A DNA stretch of 39,171 nucleotides from Saprospiraceae bacterium. Lineage in GTDB: Bacteria; Bacteroidota; Bacteroidia; Chitinophagales; Saprospiraceae. Location of the stretch: NCBI GenBank assembly GCA_018224445.1, contig JAGTVA010000024.1, forward strand, positions 1-39,171, written 5' to 3'. Positions 8,016 to 16,087 of this stretch are shown piece after piece. The position numbers and the translations under genes were made by a program. The first letter of the stretch is position 1. Each line of letters opens with the position of its first letter. The notes below the pieces were generated by a model that was not told where the DNA came from, searched no databases, and was given only the letters and a program-made list of their open reading frames with translations.

Positions 8016-8951
8016 ATGAAGATCGTATTTTTTGGTACCGCCGATTTTGCTGTTCCGTCGTTGCAGCGGATGAATGAAAGCGACCATGAAGTAATAGGGG
8101 TAGTTACTGCACCTGACCGGAGAGGAGGAAGAGGGAGGAAACAACGGATTTTGTCCCCGGTAAAGAATTACGCCCTTGAAAATGAATTATACCTTTTGCA
8201 ACCTGTGAATTTGAAGTCTGAGGAATTTGTACGCCAATTGAAATCCCTGCAGGCCGATATTTTTGTGGTAGTGGCCTTTCGTATGTTGCCGAGGATGGTC
8301 TGGAGCATGCCTCCCATGGGAACGGTCAATCTTCACGCCTCACTATTGCCTGAATACAGGGGTGCAGCCCCCATTCACCATGCCATCATCAATGGAGAGA
8401 CCGAAACCGGCCTGACGGTTTTTAAAATTGCTGAGGAGATTGATACCGGCGATGTGCTTTGCCGTGAAGTCGTAAAAATAGAACCTCACGATACAACGGG
8501 TGATTTGCACGATCGAATGGCTATTGCGGGATCTAAGTTACTTCTAAATTGCATAGAAAAGTGGGCAGTGGGCAAAATTGACCTGCAAACCCAGGATGAT
8601 CGGCTGGCCAGTCCGGCCCCAAAATTATTTAAGGAGTTTTGTGAATTGGACTTCAATCAGCCAACAGCTTTGGTGTACAACAAGATTAGAGGGCTGAGCC
8701 CCTTTCCCACCGCTCACACCACAATCCATGGACAAATGTTTAAAATCTTCCAGGCAAGGCCGGAACTTTTTGATGAAAAGTTGGTAAAGGAACCGGGAAC
8801 CTTGATAACCGATGAAAAAAGTTATTTAAAAATTGCTACTACAGATGGCGCAGTGAACTGTCTGGAGGTTCAATTGCAGGGGAAAAAGAAAATGAATATA
8901 GAGGAATTTCTGAATGGAATGGGTAATCAACTACCACTAAAGGCGGGGTAG
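8016..8951 (+). CDS. fmt: Methionyl-tRNA formyltransferase
   Basis: The 311-residue product formylates the methionine on initiator tRNA, using 10-formyl-tetrahydrofolate, before bacterial translation starts. The N-terminal formyltransferase domain begins MKIVFFGTADFAVPSL and holds the catalytic triad equivalents N105, H107 and D143, with the signature SLLPEYRGAAPIHHAI (109-124) between them. The C-terminal tRNA-binding domain follows from about residue 205 (KIRGLSPFPTAHT). Length is typical for the family. No def (peptide deformylase) gene is adjacent, unlike in many proteobacteria. The next gene converges from the right with only 2 bases between the stops. Confidence 0.97.
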   Translation: MKIVFFGTADFAVPSLQRMNESDHEVIGVVTAPDRRGGRGRKQRILSPVKNYALENELYLLQPVNLKSEEFVRQLKSLQADIFVVVAFRMLPRMVWSMPPMGTVNLHASLLPEYRGAAPIHHAIINGETETGLTVFKIAEEIDTGDVLCREVVKIEPHDTTGDLHDRMAIAGSKLLLNCIEKWAVGKIDLQTQDDRLASPAPKLFKEFCELDFNQPTALVYNKIRGLSPFPTAHTTIHGQMFKIFQARPELFDEKLVKEPGTLITDEKSYLKIATTDGAVNCLEVQLQGKKKMNIEEFLNGMGNQLPLKAG

Positions 8952-8953
8952 TT

Positions 8954-9196
8954 TTAATCCTTATTGACAATGGATGAAAATAAGGACGATGCTTTATCTG
9001 CGAGGAATTCAATAATTTTGGTCTCGGGAAGCAAACTCTTGGATTCGGCTTCGTTCGATTCGGAATAGCTGAGTTCTGTCTGTTGTATATTTTGATTTAA
9101 ATTAAAAGGAGATACAGTAGATTGGACGTACACAAAGCTGAATAAGCTAAGCGCCAATACTCCTGTGATTATACCTAATTTAAATCTTTTTTTCAC
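8954..9196 (-). CDS. Small exported or membrane-anchored protein, unknown
   Basis: The 80-residue product has a basic N-terminus (KKRFK) and one hydrophobic segment (about residues 7-26), then a Ser/Glu-rich, probably extended periplasmic part ending in a short helix. It starts with GTG at 9196, preceded by AGGAAA; an in-frame TGA 16 codons upstream leaves no ATG. The stop is 2 bases from the fmt stop on the other strand. I do not recognise a family. Open frame, sensible signal-like segment and a dedicated upstream region support a real gene, but homologues would be needed to confirm it. Confidence 0.55.
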   Translation of the reverse strand: MKKRFKLGIITGVLALSLFSFVYVQSTVSPFNLNQNIQQTELSYSESNEAESKSLLPETKIIEFLADKASSLFSSIVNKD

Positions 9197-9215
9197 TTTC
9201 CTAAATTTAATAATT

Positions 9216-9227
9216 TCCCAGCTGGGA
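9216..9227. promoter_or_regulatory. Perfect 12-base palindrome TCCCAGCTGGGA
   Basis: This GC-rich palindrome stands out in an AT-rich 270-base gap, 19 bases upstream of the GTG of the small exported protein. It may be an operator for that gene. The remaining gap up to 9467 is AT-rich without a gene; it contains a 9-base DnaA-box-like TTATCCACA at 9274-9282 and the promoter-like TATGTTTA at 9432-9439, 28 bases before yhaO. Confidence 0.35.
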
Positions 9228-9467
9228 GTTAATCAGTTATTGGACTGTTTCAATTTGCGAGTTTGATTGAATTTTATCCACACTTTTATTAACTGCAAAT
9301 ATAAAAATAAGTTTTATATTATTGTGTATTTATCAAGTACTTTTTATTTTTTTTGTACCTAATAAGTCACGGGCAGTTATTGAAATATCAATAAGTTGGC
9401 AAATTATATGTTTACAGTTCGGTAAAATTGTTATGTTTAGGTTTTAGAAATATTGTGAGTATTGGAA

Positions 9468-10757
9468 ATGAGTGATTTTAAATTTATTCACGCTGCGGAC
9501 CTTCACCTGGACAGTCCTTTTAAGAATATTTTATCCCTCAATCCCGAATTGGGGGATGTACTGCGGAAGTCTAGCGTAGCCGCTTTTCATAACCTGGTGG
9601 ATATCTGTATACAGGAAGAGATTGATTTTCTTCTGGTTTCAGGGGACAGTTTCGACAGTGGATCCGGCAGCCTCGCTGCCCAAAATATCTTTATTGGTGG
9701 AATGCGTAAGCTGGAAGATGCAAATATCCGGGTGTATATCATTTGCGGGAATCACGATCCGCTTTCTAGTTGGTCAAGGGCCTTAAAGTTACCCGCCAAT
9801 GTCCACCGTTTTGAGTCCGGATCCCCGCAGTTTCAATTGTTTGAGAAAAATGGTAAACCCGCAGCTGCCATTCACGGGGTAAGTTTTAAGGAAAGGGAAG
9901 AGAAGCGGAATTTGGCTGTCCAATTTTCCAAAAAAAGTGGCCATCCATTTTCTATCGCAATGTTGCACGGAAACCTGGGGCAGAATACAGGACACGAACC
10001 CTATTGCCCCTTTATCGCTGAAGATCTTCGCGCCTCAGAGATGGACTATTGGGCGCTGGGCCATATCCACAAAAGGGAAGTGGTTCTGGAGGGAATACCT
10101 ACGGCAGTATATCCCGGAAACCTGCAGGGCAGGCATTTCAACGAACCCGGAGAAAAAGGCAGTTATTTGGTAGAGGTAGAGAATCAATCGGTTTCAAATC
10201 TCTATTTTAAGTCCCTTGCGCCCTTGATTTTTCACAGAAAAAGCATAGATCTCAGCAACACTCATGATTTAGCTTCCTTTATCGTTCTTTTGGAAAACCT
10301 GAAACTGGAGCTGGAGGAGGAAATGCCGGAACACAGTCACCTGATCAAAGCCGAATTTACAGGCAGGACGCAACTCTTTCAAGTTCTTATGGACGAGACA
10401 GAACTCACCGAACTTTTTGGACAATTGAATGAATCCATAAACTACGACCAGCCCTTTGTGTATTTTGATCTCCCGAAAAACAGAACGGGCCCATTCATTG
10501 ATTTGGAACAGAGAAAACAGTCCTCTGACTTTTTAGCTGATTTATTGAATGAGTTTGAACGCCTCACGGGGGATAAAGAGTTATTGCGAGAAATCCTTGC
10601 AGAGATCACCGCGGAGTTGTCGAGCCACCAAAGTTATAAATACATAAAAAAATACCTGGCTGAAGTTGAAGGGGAGAACTCCTACCCAACTATTTTGGAA
10701 TCTGCCCGACAGAAGTGTTTGTCCGGCCTTTTTGCCCACGAAAAGAAAAGCCAATGA
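9468..10757 (+). CDS. yhaO: YhaO/SbcD-like DNA repair exonuclease, metallophosphoesterase subunit
   Basis: The 429-residue protein has the full calcineurin-like phosphoesterase (Mre11/SbcD) motif series: DLH (11-13) in HAADLHLDSPF, GDSFDS (59-64), GNHDP (94-98), then LHGNLG and GHIHKRE. These residues bind two metal ions for DNA hydrolysis. The C-terminal third carries the YhaO-type capping region. ATG at 9468 is preferred over a TTG two codons upstream. The stop overlaps the start of the next gene in ATGA (10754-10757), so the two are translationally coupled and very likely form one nuclease-ATPase complex acting on DNA ends. The protein is closer to the Firmicutes YhaO branch than to classical SbcD by length and by its partner. 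Confidence 0.88.
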   Translation: MSDFKFIHAADLHLDSPFKNILSLNPELGDVLRKSSVAAFHNLVDICIQEEIDFLLVSGDSFDSGSGSLAAQNIFIGGMRKLEDANIRVYIICGNHDPLSSWSRALKLPANVHRFESGSPQFQLFEKNGKPAAAIHGVSFKEREEKRNLAVQFSKKSGHPFSIAMLHGNLGQNTGHEPYCPFIAEDLRASEMDYWALGHIHKREVVLEGIPTAVYPGNLQGRHFNEPGEKGSYLVEVENQSVSNLYFKSLAPLIFHRKSIDLSNTHDLASFIVLLENLKLELEEEMPEHSHLIKAEFTGRTQLFQVLMDETELTELFGQLNESINYDQPFVYFDLPKNRTGPFIDLEQRKQSSDFLADLLNEFERLTGDKELLREILAEITAELSSHQSYKYIKKYLAEVEGENSYPTILESARQKCLSGLFAHEKKSQ

Positions 10758-13684
10758 GAATAAAAAAATTGTTTCCGGAGGGGTATGGGAATTTTTACCA
10801 AAGGGAAATTGACGGCTTTTCCAAGGGTCTGAATATCGTTTATGGTGAAAATGAAGCGGGGAAGACCACCTTGCTCGATTTTATACGCATGACTTTTTTT
10901 GGTTATCCCGACAAGAGGTCTAAAACCAACAGAAGACCGCCCCTCAAGGGTGGCAATCACGGTGGGAAAATAATCTTTGAGACCTCTGATGGCAGTGTAT
11001 ACGACCTGCATCGATCCGGGGGGAACAATGGTATTTCGCTCTTCGACCATCAGTCCAAAACAACCCAATCCGAAGAATCTTCATTCAGCCGGTTGACGGG
11101 AAATGCCGGAGCAGACCTGTACAATAATATATATGCCATCACCCTGGATGAATTGGTGAGTCTGTCCGCACTCAATGAGTCGGGGATGCAGGATCGTATA
11201 TACAGCATGGGCATGGGGTTGGCCGGTATGGATTTTGGCGCCTTTGAGAGCGGCTTGGAAAGCGAAGCCGAAGAGTACTATAAAAAAAGAGGTAAAACAC
11301 AGACTTTTGTTGAGTTGGCGCGTGAAATTGATGCCCTACAAAAAAAGAAAAATGAGTACATCAGGAATGTAGCTACTTTTGACAAGTTGAATCTTGAGGT
11401 GAAAGAGTTGTTGGAGAAGAAGGAAGGAATGACCAAAGCAAAGAACACCCTGGAAAGCGAACGGAGAAAACTCGATAACTTTATCAAAATTTATCCCGAT
11501 TTTATCGCCTACTACCACCTTCAAGAAAAGAAAGCCGGTACTGAGGGCCGGGAGATCGTATCCGAAGAGTATTTCAATCGGTATGTGGAAAAAAAATCAA
11601 AAAGGGAGAGCCTGAAGGAGGAATTGGAGGAAATAGATCACGAAATTTTGGGTTTGCGCAAGGGACTACAAAAGCTTAAGATAGACCCCGACTTGGAAAA
11701 GCAATTGCCCCAACTGGATTACCTGAAGTCCCACATCGAGCTGTACCGTCAAAAATGCACGGCACATTCCAATCTTCTTCTTGAATTTAATAGGATGGAA
11801 GCGGAGACAGAGGAACTTCTCAAGAGATTGGGCCCGGAATATAACCAATCAGAAATAATAGCTCTCCAGGGAATCCACAAAATCAAAACCAGGGCATTGG
11901 AATTTAAGGAGGAATTGAATTCCCTGTATTCAGGTAAAACAAGTCATGAGAAAGAGTTGGAAGGGGTTGAAATGGAAATTGGGAATCTTGAAGAAGAACG
12001 CAGACAATGGTGTGAATCCCTGGCGGATTCGGTCGTTTTCAATGACCAGGAGCGAAGCCATGCCTCTGAAAAACTCGATGAACTCCGGGTGCAATTCGAG
12101 AGCATGATGGAACATATCCAGAGCAGGAATTCGGGGAGCAATTTTTCCGAAAAGTACCTTGTGTTCGGACTCGCCGCCATTATGTGTATCACGGGTGCGT
12201 TTTTATTTCAGGTGGCATGGATGGCAGCGGCCATATTATTTTTATCGGGTATACTGGCAGTTGTTTTTGCGTTTTGGAGAGATAGGAAGACAGAGTCAAA
12301 AAAAACTCCAAATAGATACAGCCCTAAAGAATTGCGAATGCAAATGACCGAATTGGAAAAGAATATCGAACACTTTGATAAGTGTACAGAGAAGATAAAT
12401 GAAATTGGCCGGCAGATCGAACTCAAAAAAAAGCACAGAGAAACCGTCCGGGACAAGTGCTTAAATACAGACAACAAATTGGAAGAGACTACCCGCGATT
12501 GGAAAATCTTCCTGAAAGAATCCGGATTGTCTGCTGATGTCGGGGTTTCCGAATTTTTGAACGCACTGCCTGAATTGGAAAAAATAAGAGAATTGGACAT
12601 CAGGCAAAAAAAAATCCTGGAAGAAAAGACAGTTATCAAATCGCAAATAAGGGAATTCGAAGGACGGGTGGAGGAAATGGCTCCTGATAAGGCCGAAGGT
12701 CAATCCACTGAAATAGCGGCCGTGAATCTCATTGAACAAATGAATGAGTGCAGCGAGCAGATTCAAAAGAGAGATGCTTTGGGAAATCAACTCCAGGACC
12801 GGGAGAGGAAGCGCAATTTGAAGAGCGAACAGAGCGTCAAGGTGGAGGGTGAAATGAATGCTTTAATGAAAAAAATTAACGCAGCAGACGAAAATGATTT
12901 TTTCGCCTTTTTTGAAAGCCAAAAACAGCACCTAAAGGACCTGGAGGAGATGGACAGATTGGTGGAAAAAATGGAGGCCGTTGCCGGCCCGGGAAAAGCA
13001 GAAGCTGCCTCCGGGTTTTTGGCAAGCCATCCCCTGGATGAGCTGGAGGCCAGGGTTGAATCCCTCCAATCGAAAACAGATGCCCTCGGCAATGAAATAG
13101 AAAAAACCGATCGGGAGATTGGAAGCCTGAATAACGAAATCCGGAAAATGCTCGAAAAAGGAGATGGTCAGAAAATAAACACGGAGCTGGAGGGGCTTCA
13201 CAGTCAATTGAGAGAGGCCTTTGAGAATTGGGCAGGATTGCAAATAGCCGGCAGAATTGTGAGGGAATGCAAGAAAAAATACGAGGAAAACAGACAGCCT
13301 CAGGTAATTAAAAATTCACAGGGTATATTTAATAAAATTACCAACGGAGCTTATTCCGGCATTCAGGTTTCACTGGGGGATTCTGAAGTACACATCATCG
13401 ACAGTGGTGGAGGGCGAAAAACGGTTTCAGAACTCAGTAGGGGAACCCGGGAACAATTGCTGCTGTCTATGCGGATGGGCCTGATCGAGGAGTATGAAAC
13501 CCATACGGAACCCCTGCCGGTAATACTCGACGATATCATGGTCAATTTTGACAGGGCGCGCGCCGAAAAAACAGCCGAAGTATTGAGTTCTTTTGCAGCG
13601 GATCGCCAGGTGATATTATTTACCTGTCACCGCTACACCCTGGATTTGTTTGCCCCTTTCAACCCCAATCGCATCGACTGGTAG
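10754..13684 (+). CDS. yhaN: YhaN-like SMC/Rad50-type ATPase with internal membrane segment
   Basis: The 976-residue partner of YhaO has a split ABC-type ATPase: Walker A GENEAGKTT (31-39) at the N-terminus, and the signature ELSRGTREQ (about 893) plus Walker B LPVILDDIMVNFD (about 921) at the C-terminus. Long Lys/Glu-rich coiled coils fill the middle. At about residues 468-510 two hydrophobic helices (around LVFGLAAIMCITGAFLF and AAILFLSGILAVVFAF) replace the zinc hook seen in Rad50 and SbcC; there is no CxxC there. In the YhaN family this pair is thought to anchor the apex in the membrane. The start is the ATG at 10754 that overlaps the yhaO stop; a longer frame from 10715 would add 13 residues inside yhaO and is unlikely. 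Confidence 0.88.
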   Translation: MRIKKLFPEGYGNFYQREIDGFSKGLNIVYGENEAGKTTLLDFIRMTFFGYPDKRSKTNRRPPLKGGNHGGKIIFETSDGSVYDLHRSGGNNGISLFDHQSKTTQSEESSFSRLTGNAGADLYNNIYAITLDELVSLSALNESGMQDRIYSMGMGLAGMDFGAFESGLESEAEEYYKKRGKTQTFVELAREIDALQKKKNEYIRNVATFDKLNLEVKELLEKKEGMTKAKNTLESERRKLDNFIKIYPDFIAYYHLQEKKAGTEGREIVSEEYFNRYVEKKSKRESLKEELEEIDHEILGLRKGLQKLKIDPDLEKQLPQLDYLKSHIELYRQKCTAHSNLLLEFNRMEAETEELLKRLGPEYNQSEIIALQGIHKIKTRALEFKEELNSLYSGKTSHEKELEGVEMEIGNLEEERRQWCESLADSVVFNDQERSHASEKLDELRVQFESMMEHIQSRNSGSNFSEKYLVFGLAAIMCITGAFLFQVAWMAAAILFLSGILAVVFAFWRDRKTESKKTPNRYSPKELRMQMTELEKNIEHFDKCTEKINEIGRQIELKKKHRETVRDKCLNTDNKLEETTRDWKIFLKESGLSADVGVSEFLNALPELEKIRELDIRQKKILEEKTVIKSQIREFEGRVEEMAPDKAEGQSTEIAAVNLIEQMNECSEQIQKRDALGNQLQDRERKRNLKSEQSVKVEGEMNALMKKINAADENDFFAFFESQKQHLKDLEEMDRLVEKMEAVAGPGKAEAASGFLASHPLDELEARVESLQSKTDALGNEIEKTDREIGSLNNEIRKMLEKGDGQKINTELEGLHSQLREAFENWAGLQIAGRIVRECKKKYEENRQPQVIKNSQGIFNKITNGAYSGIQVSLGDSEVHIIDSGGGRKTVSELSRGTREQLLLSMRMGLIEEYETHTEPLPVILDDIMVNFDRARAEKTAEVLSSFAADRQVILFTCHRYTLDLFAPFNPNRIDW

Positions 13685-13712
13685 TTACCTTACATACAAA
13701 AAGTAATCCAGG

Positions 13713-14147
13713 TCAGTATTTCCGGGGAACTGCATTGGGGCAATTGTCGAGCTTTTCTTGGAGTTTGATCGGGTTGACATAACCTGCACGGTTTCCAAAG
13801 TGATTTCCGATGTAATTTAAAATATTGGTAATTTCAGTTTCTGTCAGCTGGTGCAGCGGAGGCATGGGGTAGGTCTCCACTTTGGGATCGAAGGGATCGG
13901 GCCTTTTGATGCCGTACCTTATCAGGCAGGCGGTGGAGTGGATTTGTTCGCCGGTCAAAAAGGGAGATTGGTGCAGGGAGGGGATGAGGTCTCTCAGTCC
14001 ACTTCCGTCCTCCATATGGCAGGAAGCACAATGGGTGCGATAGAGCCACTCGCCCTGAGAATAGGGATTGAAATTACAGGAAACAGCGGTGAAATAGATT
14101 AAACTCAGGCCGATGAAAATTCCGGATACGAGGAGTTTAAGATTCAT
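13713..14147 (-). CDS. Membrane-anchored c-type cytochrome
   Basis: The 144-residue protein has an N-terminal signal with a lipobox-like AVSC (C24), so it is probably a lipoprotein facing the periplasm. One heme c is attached through CASCH (40-44), and M95 in YPMPPL is the likely sixth iron ligand, which fits a class I mono-heme cytochrome c. It is the last gene of a three-gene operon; its start overlaps the end of the SCO gene by 11 bases. With a copper chaperone next to it, it may carry electrons to a copper oxidase or take part in its maturation. No oxidase gene lies in the window. Confidence 0.9.
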   Translation of the reverse strand: MNLKLLVSGIFIGLSLIYFTAVSCNFNPYSQGEWLYRTHCASCHMEDGSGLRDLIPSLHQSPFLTGEQIHSTACLIRYGIKRPDPFDPKVETYPMPPLHQLTETEITNILNYIGNHFGNRAGYVNPIKLQEKLDNCPNAVPRKY

Positions 14148-14775
14148 CGAGAAGGATTTTGATGTCCTCCATCAATCGGTCCACTTCTTCGTCCTTGGTT
14201 CCGTCGCAGTAACTGCGAATGTGCCTGTTTTTATCAATCAATATCAGCCAGCCACTGTGGTCGAAACCACCAGGTGCATCTTCATCCTCTACCGCTATAC
14301 TCATATAGTCCTCAGCGATGTCGTAAATTTTATCCCGGTCCCCCGTCACAAAATGCCACCGATCTGAGGTTACGCCGAGATTTTCAGCGTACAACCTGAG
14401 CCTGGGTACTGAGTCCCTTCGGACATCAATGGTGTGAGAGAGAAAAAGTACATCGTCCCTGCCCTCAAATTCTTCGTACATCCTGAGCATGGACCGGGTC
14501 AATTTTGGACAAATCGTTGGACAGGAGGTAAAGAAGAAGTCAGTTACATATACTGCGTCCCCGAAGGTTTCATTGGTCACCCATTGGCTGTCTTGGTTTA
14601 CAAAGGAAAAATCCGGTATAGTGTGAGGAATGGTGTCTCCTTCAATGATTTTAGGAAATCCCAAAATGGGTAGCTCCCTTTCATTAGCAGAGTGGCAGCC
14701 CCAGGAGGCTGCCACTATTATTAATATCAAGGTGAAGGGTAAGAATGCCTTCACTCCCATTATTTTATTGGTCAT
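14137..14775 (-). CDS. SCO1/SenC-family copper chaperone
   Basis: The 212-residue protein has an N-terminal membrane anchor or lipoprotein signal (C27) and a thioredoxin-like SCO domain. The copper site is complete: C85 and C89 in FTSCPTICP, with H173 in GGFDHSGW as third ligand. SCO proteins deliver copper to the CuA site of cytochrome c oxidase or act as thiol reductases in the periplasm. The start at 14775 overlaps the upstream lipoprotein gene by 11 bases; an internal ATG at 14760 would instead leave a 4-base gap. The SCO-cytochrome c order supports a role in respiratory copper handling. Confidence 0.92.
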   Translation of the reverse strand: MTNKIMGVKAFLPFTLILIIVAASWGCHSANERELPILGFPKIIEGDTIPHTIPDFSFVNQDSQWVTNETFGDAVYVTDFFFTSCPTICPKLTRSMLRMYEEFEGRDDVLFLSHTIDVRRDSVPRLRLYAENLGVTSDRWHFVTGDRDKIYDIAEDYMSIAVEDEDAPGGFDHSGWLILIDKNRHIRSYCDGTKDEEVDRLMEDIKILLDES

Positions 14776-15253
14776 CGGCTTCGTCTCGTTGATTCAGATT
14801 CGATAAAAACATTTTGGCCTCATCCAGGCTGGAGCGCATATCTTCAGCAATTTCGTCGATTTCTTCCTTTTGATCGCGATAGTATTCCTCGGCCTCTTCG
14901 AAATCGAAATTATCTCGGTCGGTATCGGCCCATTCTCCCATCCAATCAAACATATTCCCATCGGCTTCTTCCAGGCGTTCAATGAGATCGTTTATTTCAT
15001 CTCTGGTGGCGTCGTCGAGTTCTTCGCCCCTTTCTTGCAGATAGGCACGCAGTTGATTTGCTGCTCCCCGCAGTTCATTGGTGAGCGGCATTACCTCATC
15101 GTGCACCTGCATCACTTCATCTTCCATATCCAGAAGGAGGTCTTTTTTTTCTTCATCGGATTTTTCTGTTTCTCCATTTCCGCAAGCTACAAAAGACAAG
15201 GAAAATACCATTGCACAGGCGGTTAGGATCGAAAATAAATTTAACTTTTTCAT
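14765..15253 (-). CDS. Acidic helical lipoprotein upstream of SCO
   Basis: The 162-residue product begins with a lipoprotein signal whose lipobox is FVAC (C24). The mature part is strongly acidic and helical, with heptad-like stretches (LLLDMEDEVMQVHDEVMPLT, about 40-59) and a run of Asp/Glu to the C-terminus. It contains several Met and His residues in the first helix (MEDEVMQVHDEVMP), which could bind a metal; this is inference. Similar Bacteroidota proteins are often labelled viral A-type inclusion protein, a name without functional meaning. It leads the operon with SCO and cytochrome c, so a part in copper or heme protein assembly in the periplasm is plausible. Confidence 0.8.
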   Translation of the reverse strand: MKKLNLFSILTACAMVFSLSFVACGNGETEKSDEEKKDLLLDMEDEVMQVHDEVMPLTNELRGAANQLRAYLQERGEELDDATRDEINDLIERLEEADGNMFDWMGEWADTDRDNFDFEEAEEYYRDQKEEIDEIAEDMRSSLDEAKMFLSNLNQRDEADDQ

Positions 15254-15274
15254 TGGTTGATTTTTTAAAATTAA

Positions 15275-15341
15275 TAAAAATACTTTAGGGGCCAGGAATT
15301 ACCCTTTGCCTTTACAATGTAAAACGCAAAAGGGACCTAAA
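15275..15341 (-). promoter_or_regulatory. Promoter and large dyad upstream of the lipoprotein-SCO-cytochrome operon
   Basis: TATTTTTA (15282-15275, minus) is one base off the -7 consensus and ends 21 bases before the ATG. Right upstream lies a nested inverted repeat: TTTAGG (15284-15289) with CCTAAA (15336-15341), CCCTTTGC (15302-15309) with GCAAAAGGG (15326-15334, one bulged A), and TTTAC/GTAAA at the centre (15311-15315, 15319-15323). Its position over the -33 region suggests an operator; on RNA it could instead end transcription from hslR. The rest of the gap to 15524 is AT-rich with nothing recognised. Confidence 0.4.
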
Positions 15342-15524
15342 TGTTTTTAGTATGAAATTAAAGGTCGACAATTTGCAATGTGTAAAATTTTATTTCCCGG
15401 AGGTAATTGTTTGAAACCAATCTTTATATATAATCATCAAAAATTGATGAGCATTATTTTAAGTTATTTTTAAGTAATTACTAAAACGAAACTGAGTTAA
15501 ATAAATCCTTTACAGGGGTATTGG

Positions 15525-15908
15525 TTAAAGCATATTTTTCAGTCGTTCAATTTCCCGGCGATCCTTTTTGGTAGGCCGTCCCAGTCCTTTTTCTCTGAAC
15601 TCAGATTTCTTTTTCCGGTTGAACCAGCTTTCGTATTTCAGGTATTCTTCCTCCGGAGTTAGGTCCTCGTAGCAGGTGGCAGCAATGGCTGCACCCACTC
15701 TTTTTTCCAGTAGTTGAATGACTTTGACGGTGTAGGTAAATCCATTTTTACGGAATTGAATGACGTCTCCAGTTTCTATGGTTTGAGCGGGTTTTAATTT
15801 GACTCCGTCTTTGAGTACGTCTCCGTCTTTACAGGCCCTGGTTGCCCGGGACCTCGATTTGATCAATCGAATACTCCATATCCATTTGTCGACTCGTACC
15901 TTTTGCAT
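15525..15908 (-). CDS. hslR: S4-domain RNA-binding protein, Hsp15-like
   Basis: The 127-residue protein begins with an S4 RNA-binding domain (about residues 3-65): VRVDKWIWSIRLIKSRSRAT is the standard opening, followed by the DGV-KLK-x-TIETGDVI turn. The C-terminal half is very basic (KKKSEFREKGLGRPTKKDRR). Hsp15 binds the stalled 50S subunit that still carries peptidyl-tRNA and helps recycle it. ATG at 15908 is taken as start; a TTG one codon earlier adds nothing. The gene stands alone with a TAnnTTTG promoter 57 bases upstream. The symbol is by family resemblance; a general S4 protein label is the safer reading. Confidence 0.85.
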   Translation of the reverse strand: MQKVRVDKWIWSIRLIKSRSRATRACKDGDVLKDGVKLKPAQTIETGDVIQFRKNGFTYTVKVIQLLEKRVGAAIAATCYEDLTPEEEYLKYESWFNRKKKSEFREKGLGRPTKKDRREIERLKNML

Positions 15909-15965
15909 CAATTTAATTTATTACTCTTTAATGTTCCTCCTTTGTGAAGATAAATAAATTTTTTG

Positions 15966-15973
15966 CAAAAATA
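15966..15973 (-). promoter_or_regulatory. -7 box TATTTTTG of the hslR-like gene
   Basis: A perfect TAnnTTTG on the minus strand, 57 bases before the ATG. No convincing TTTG lies at -33. An AGGAGG at 15941-15936 is 27 bases from the start, too far to act as a ribosome binding site for it. Confidence 0.45.
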
Positions 15974-16087
15974 AAATATCATCCTTTTGGGATTCTGTTG
16001 TATTCTGAACATTTGGTTCTAGCCGAGAAATTGACGCGGAAATAAAACCCTGAAAGGGTGGCATTCGTGTTCTTCTTCATCACCTCC

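Noticed and set aside
9274-9282. Perfect DnaA box TTATCCACA in the yhaO upstream gap, suggesting an origin
   Set aside because: Only one box is present; no cluster, no AT-rich unwinding array and no dnaA or dnaN nearby.
10715-10753. Upstream start for yhaN
   Set aside because: The extra 13 residues are encoded within the end of yhaO, while ATG at 10754 gives the standard ATGA overlap and the conserved MRIKKL opening.
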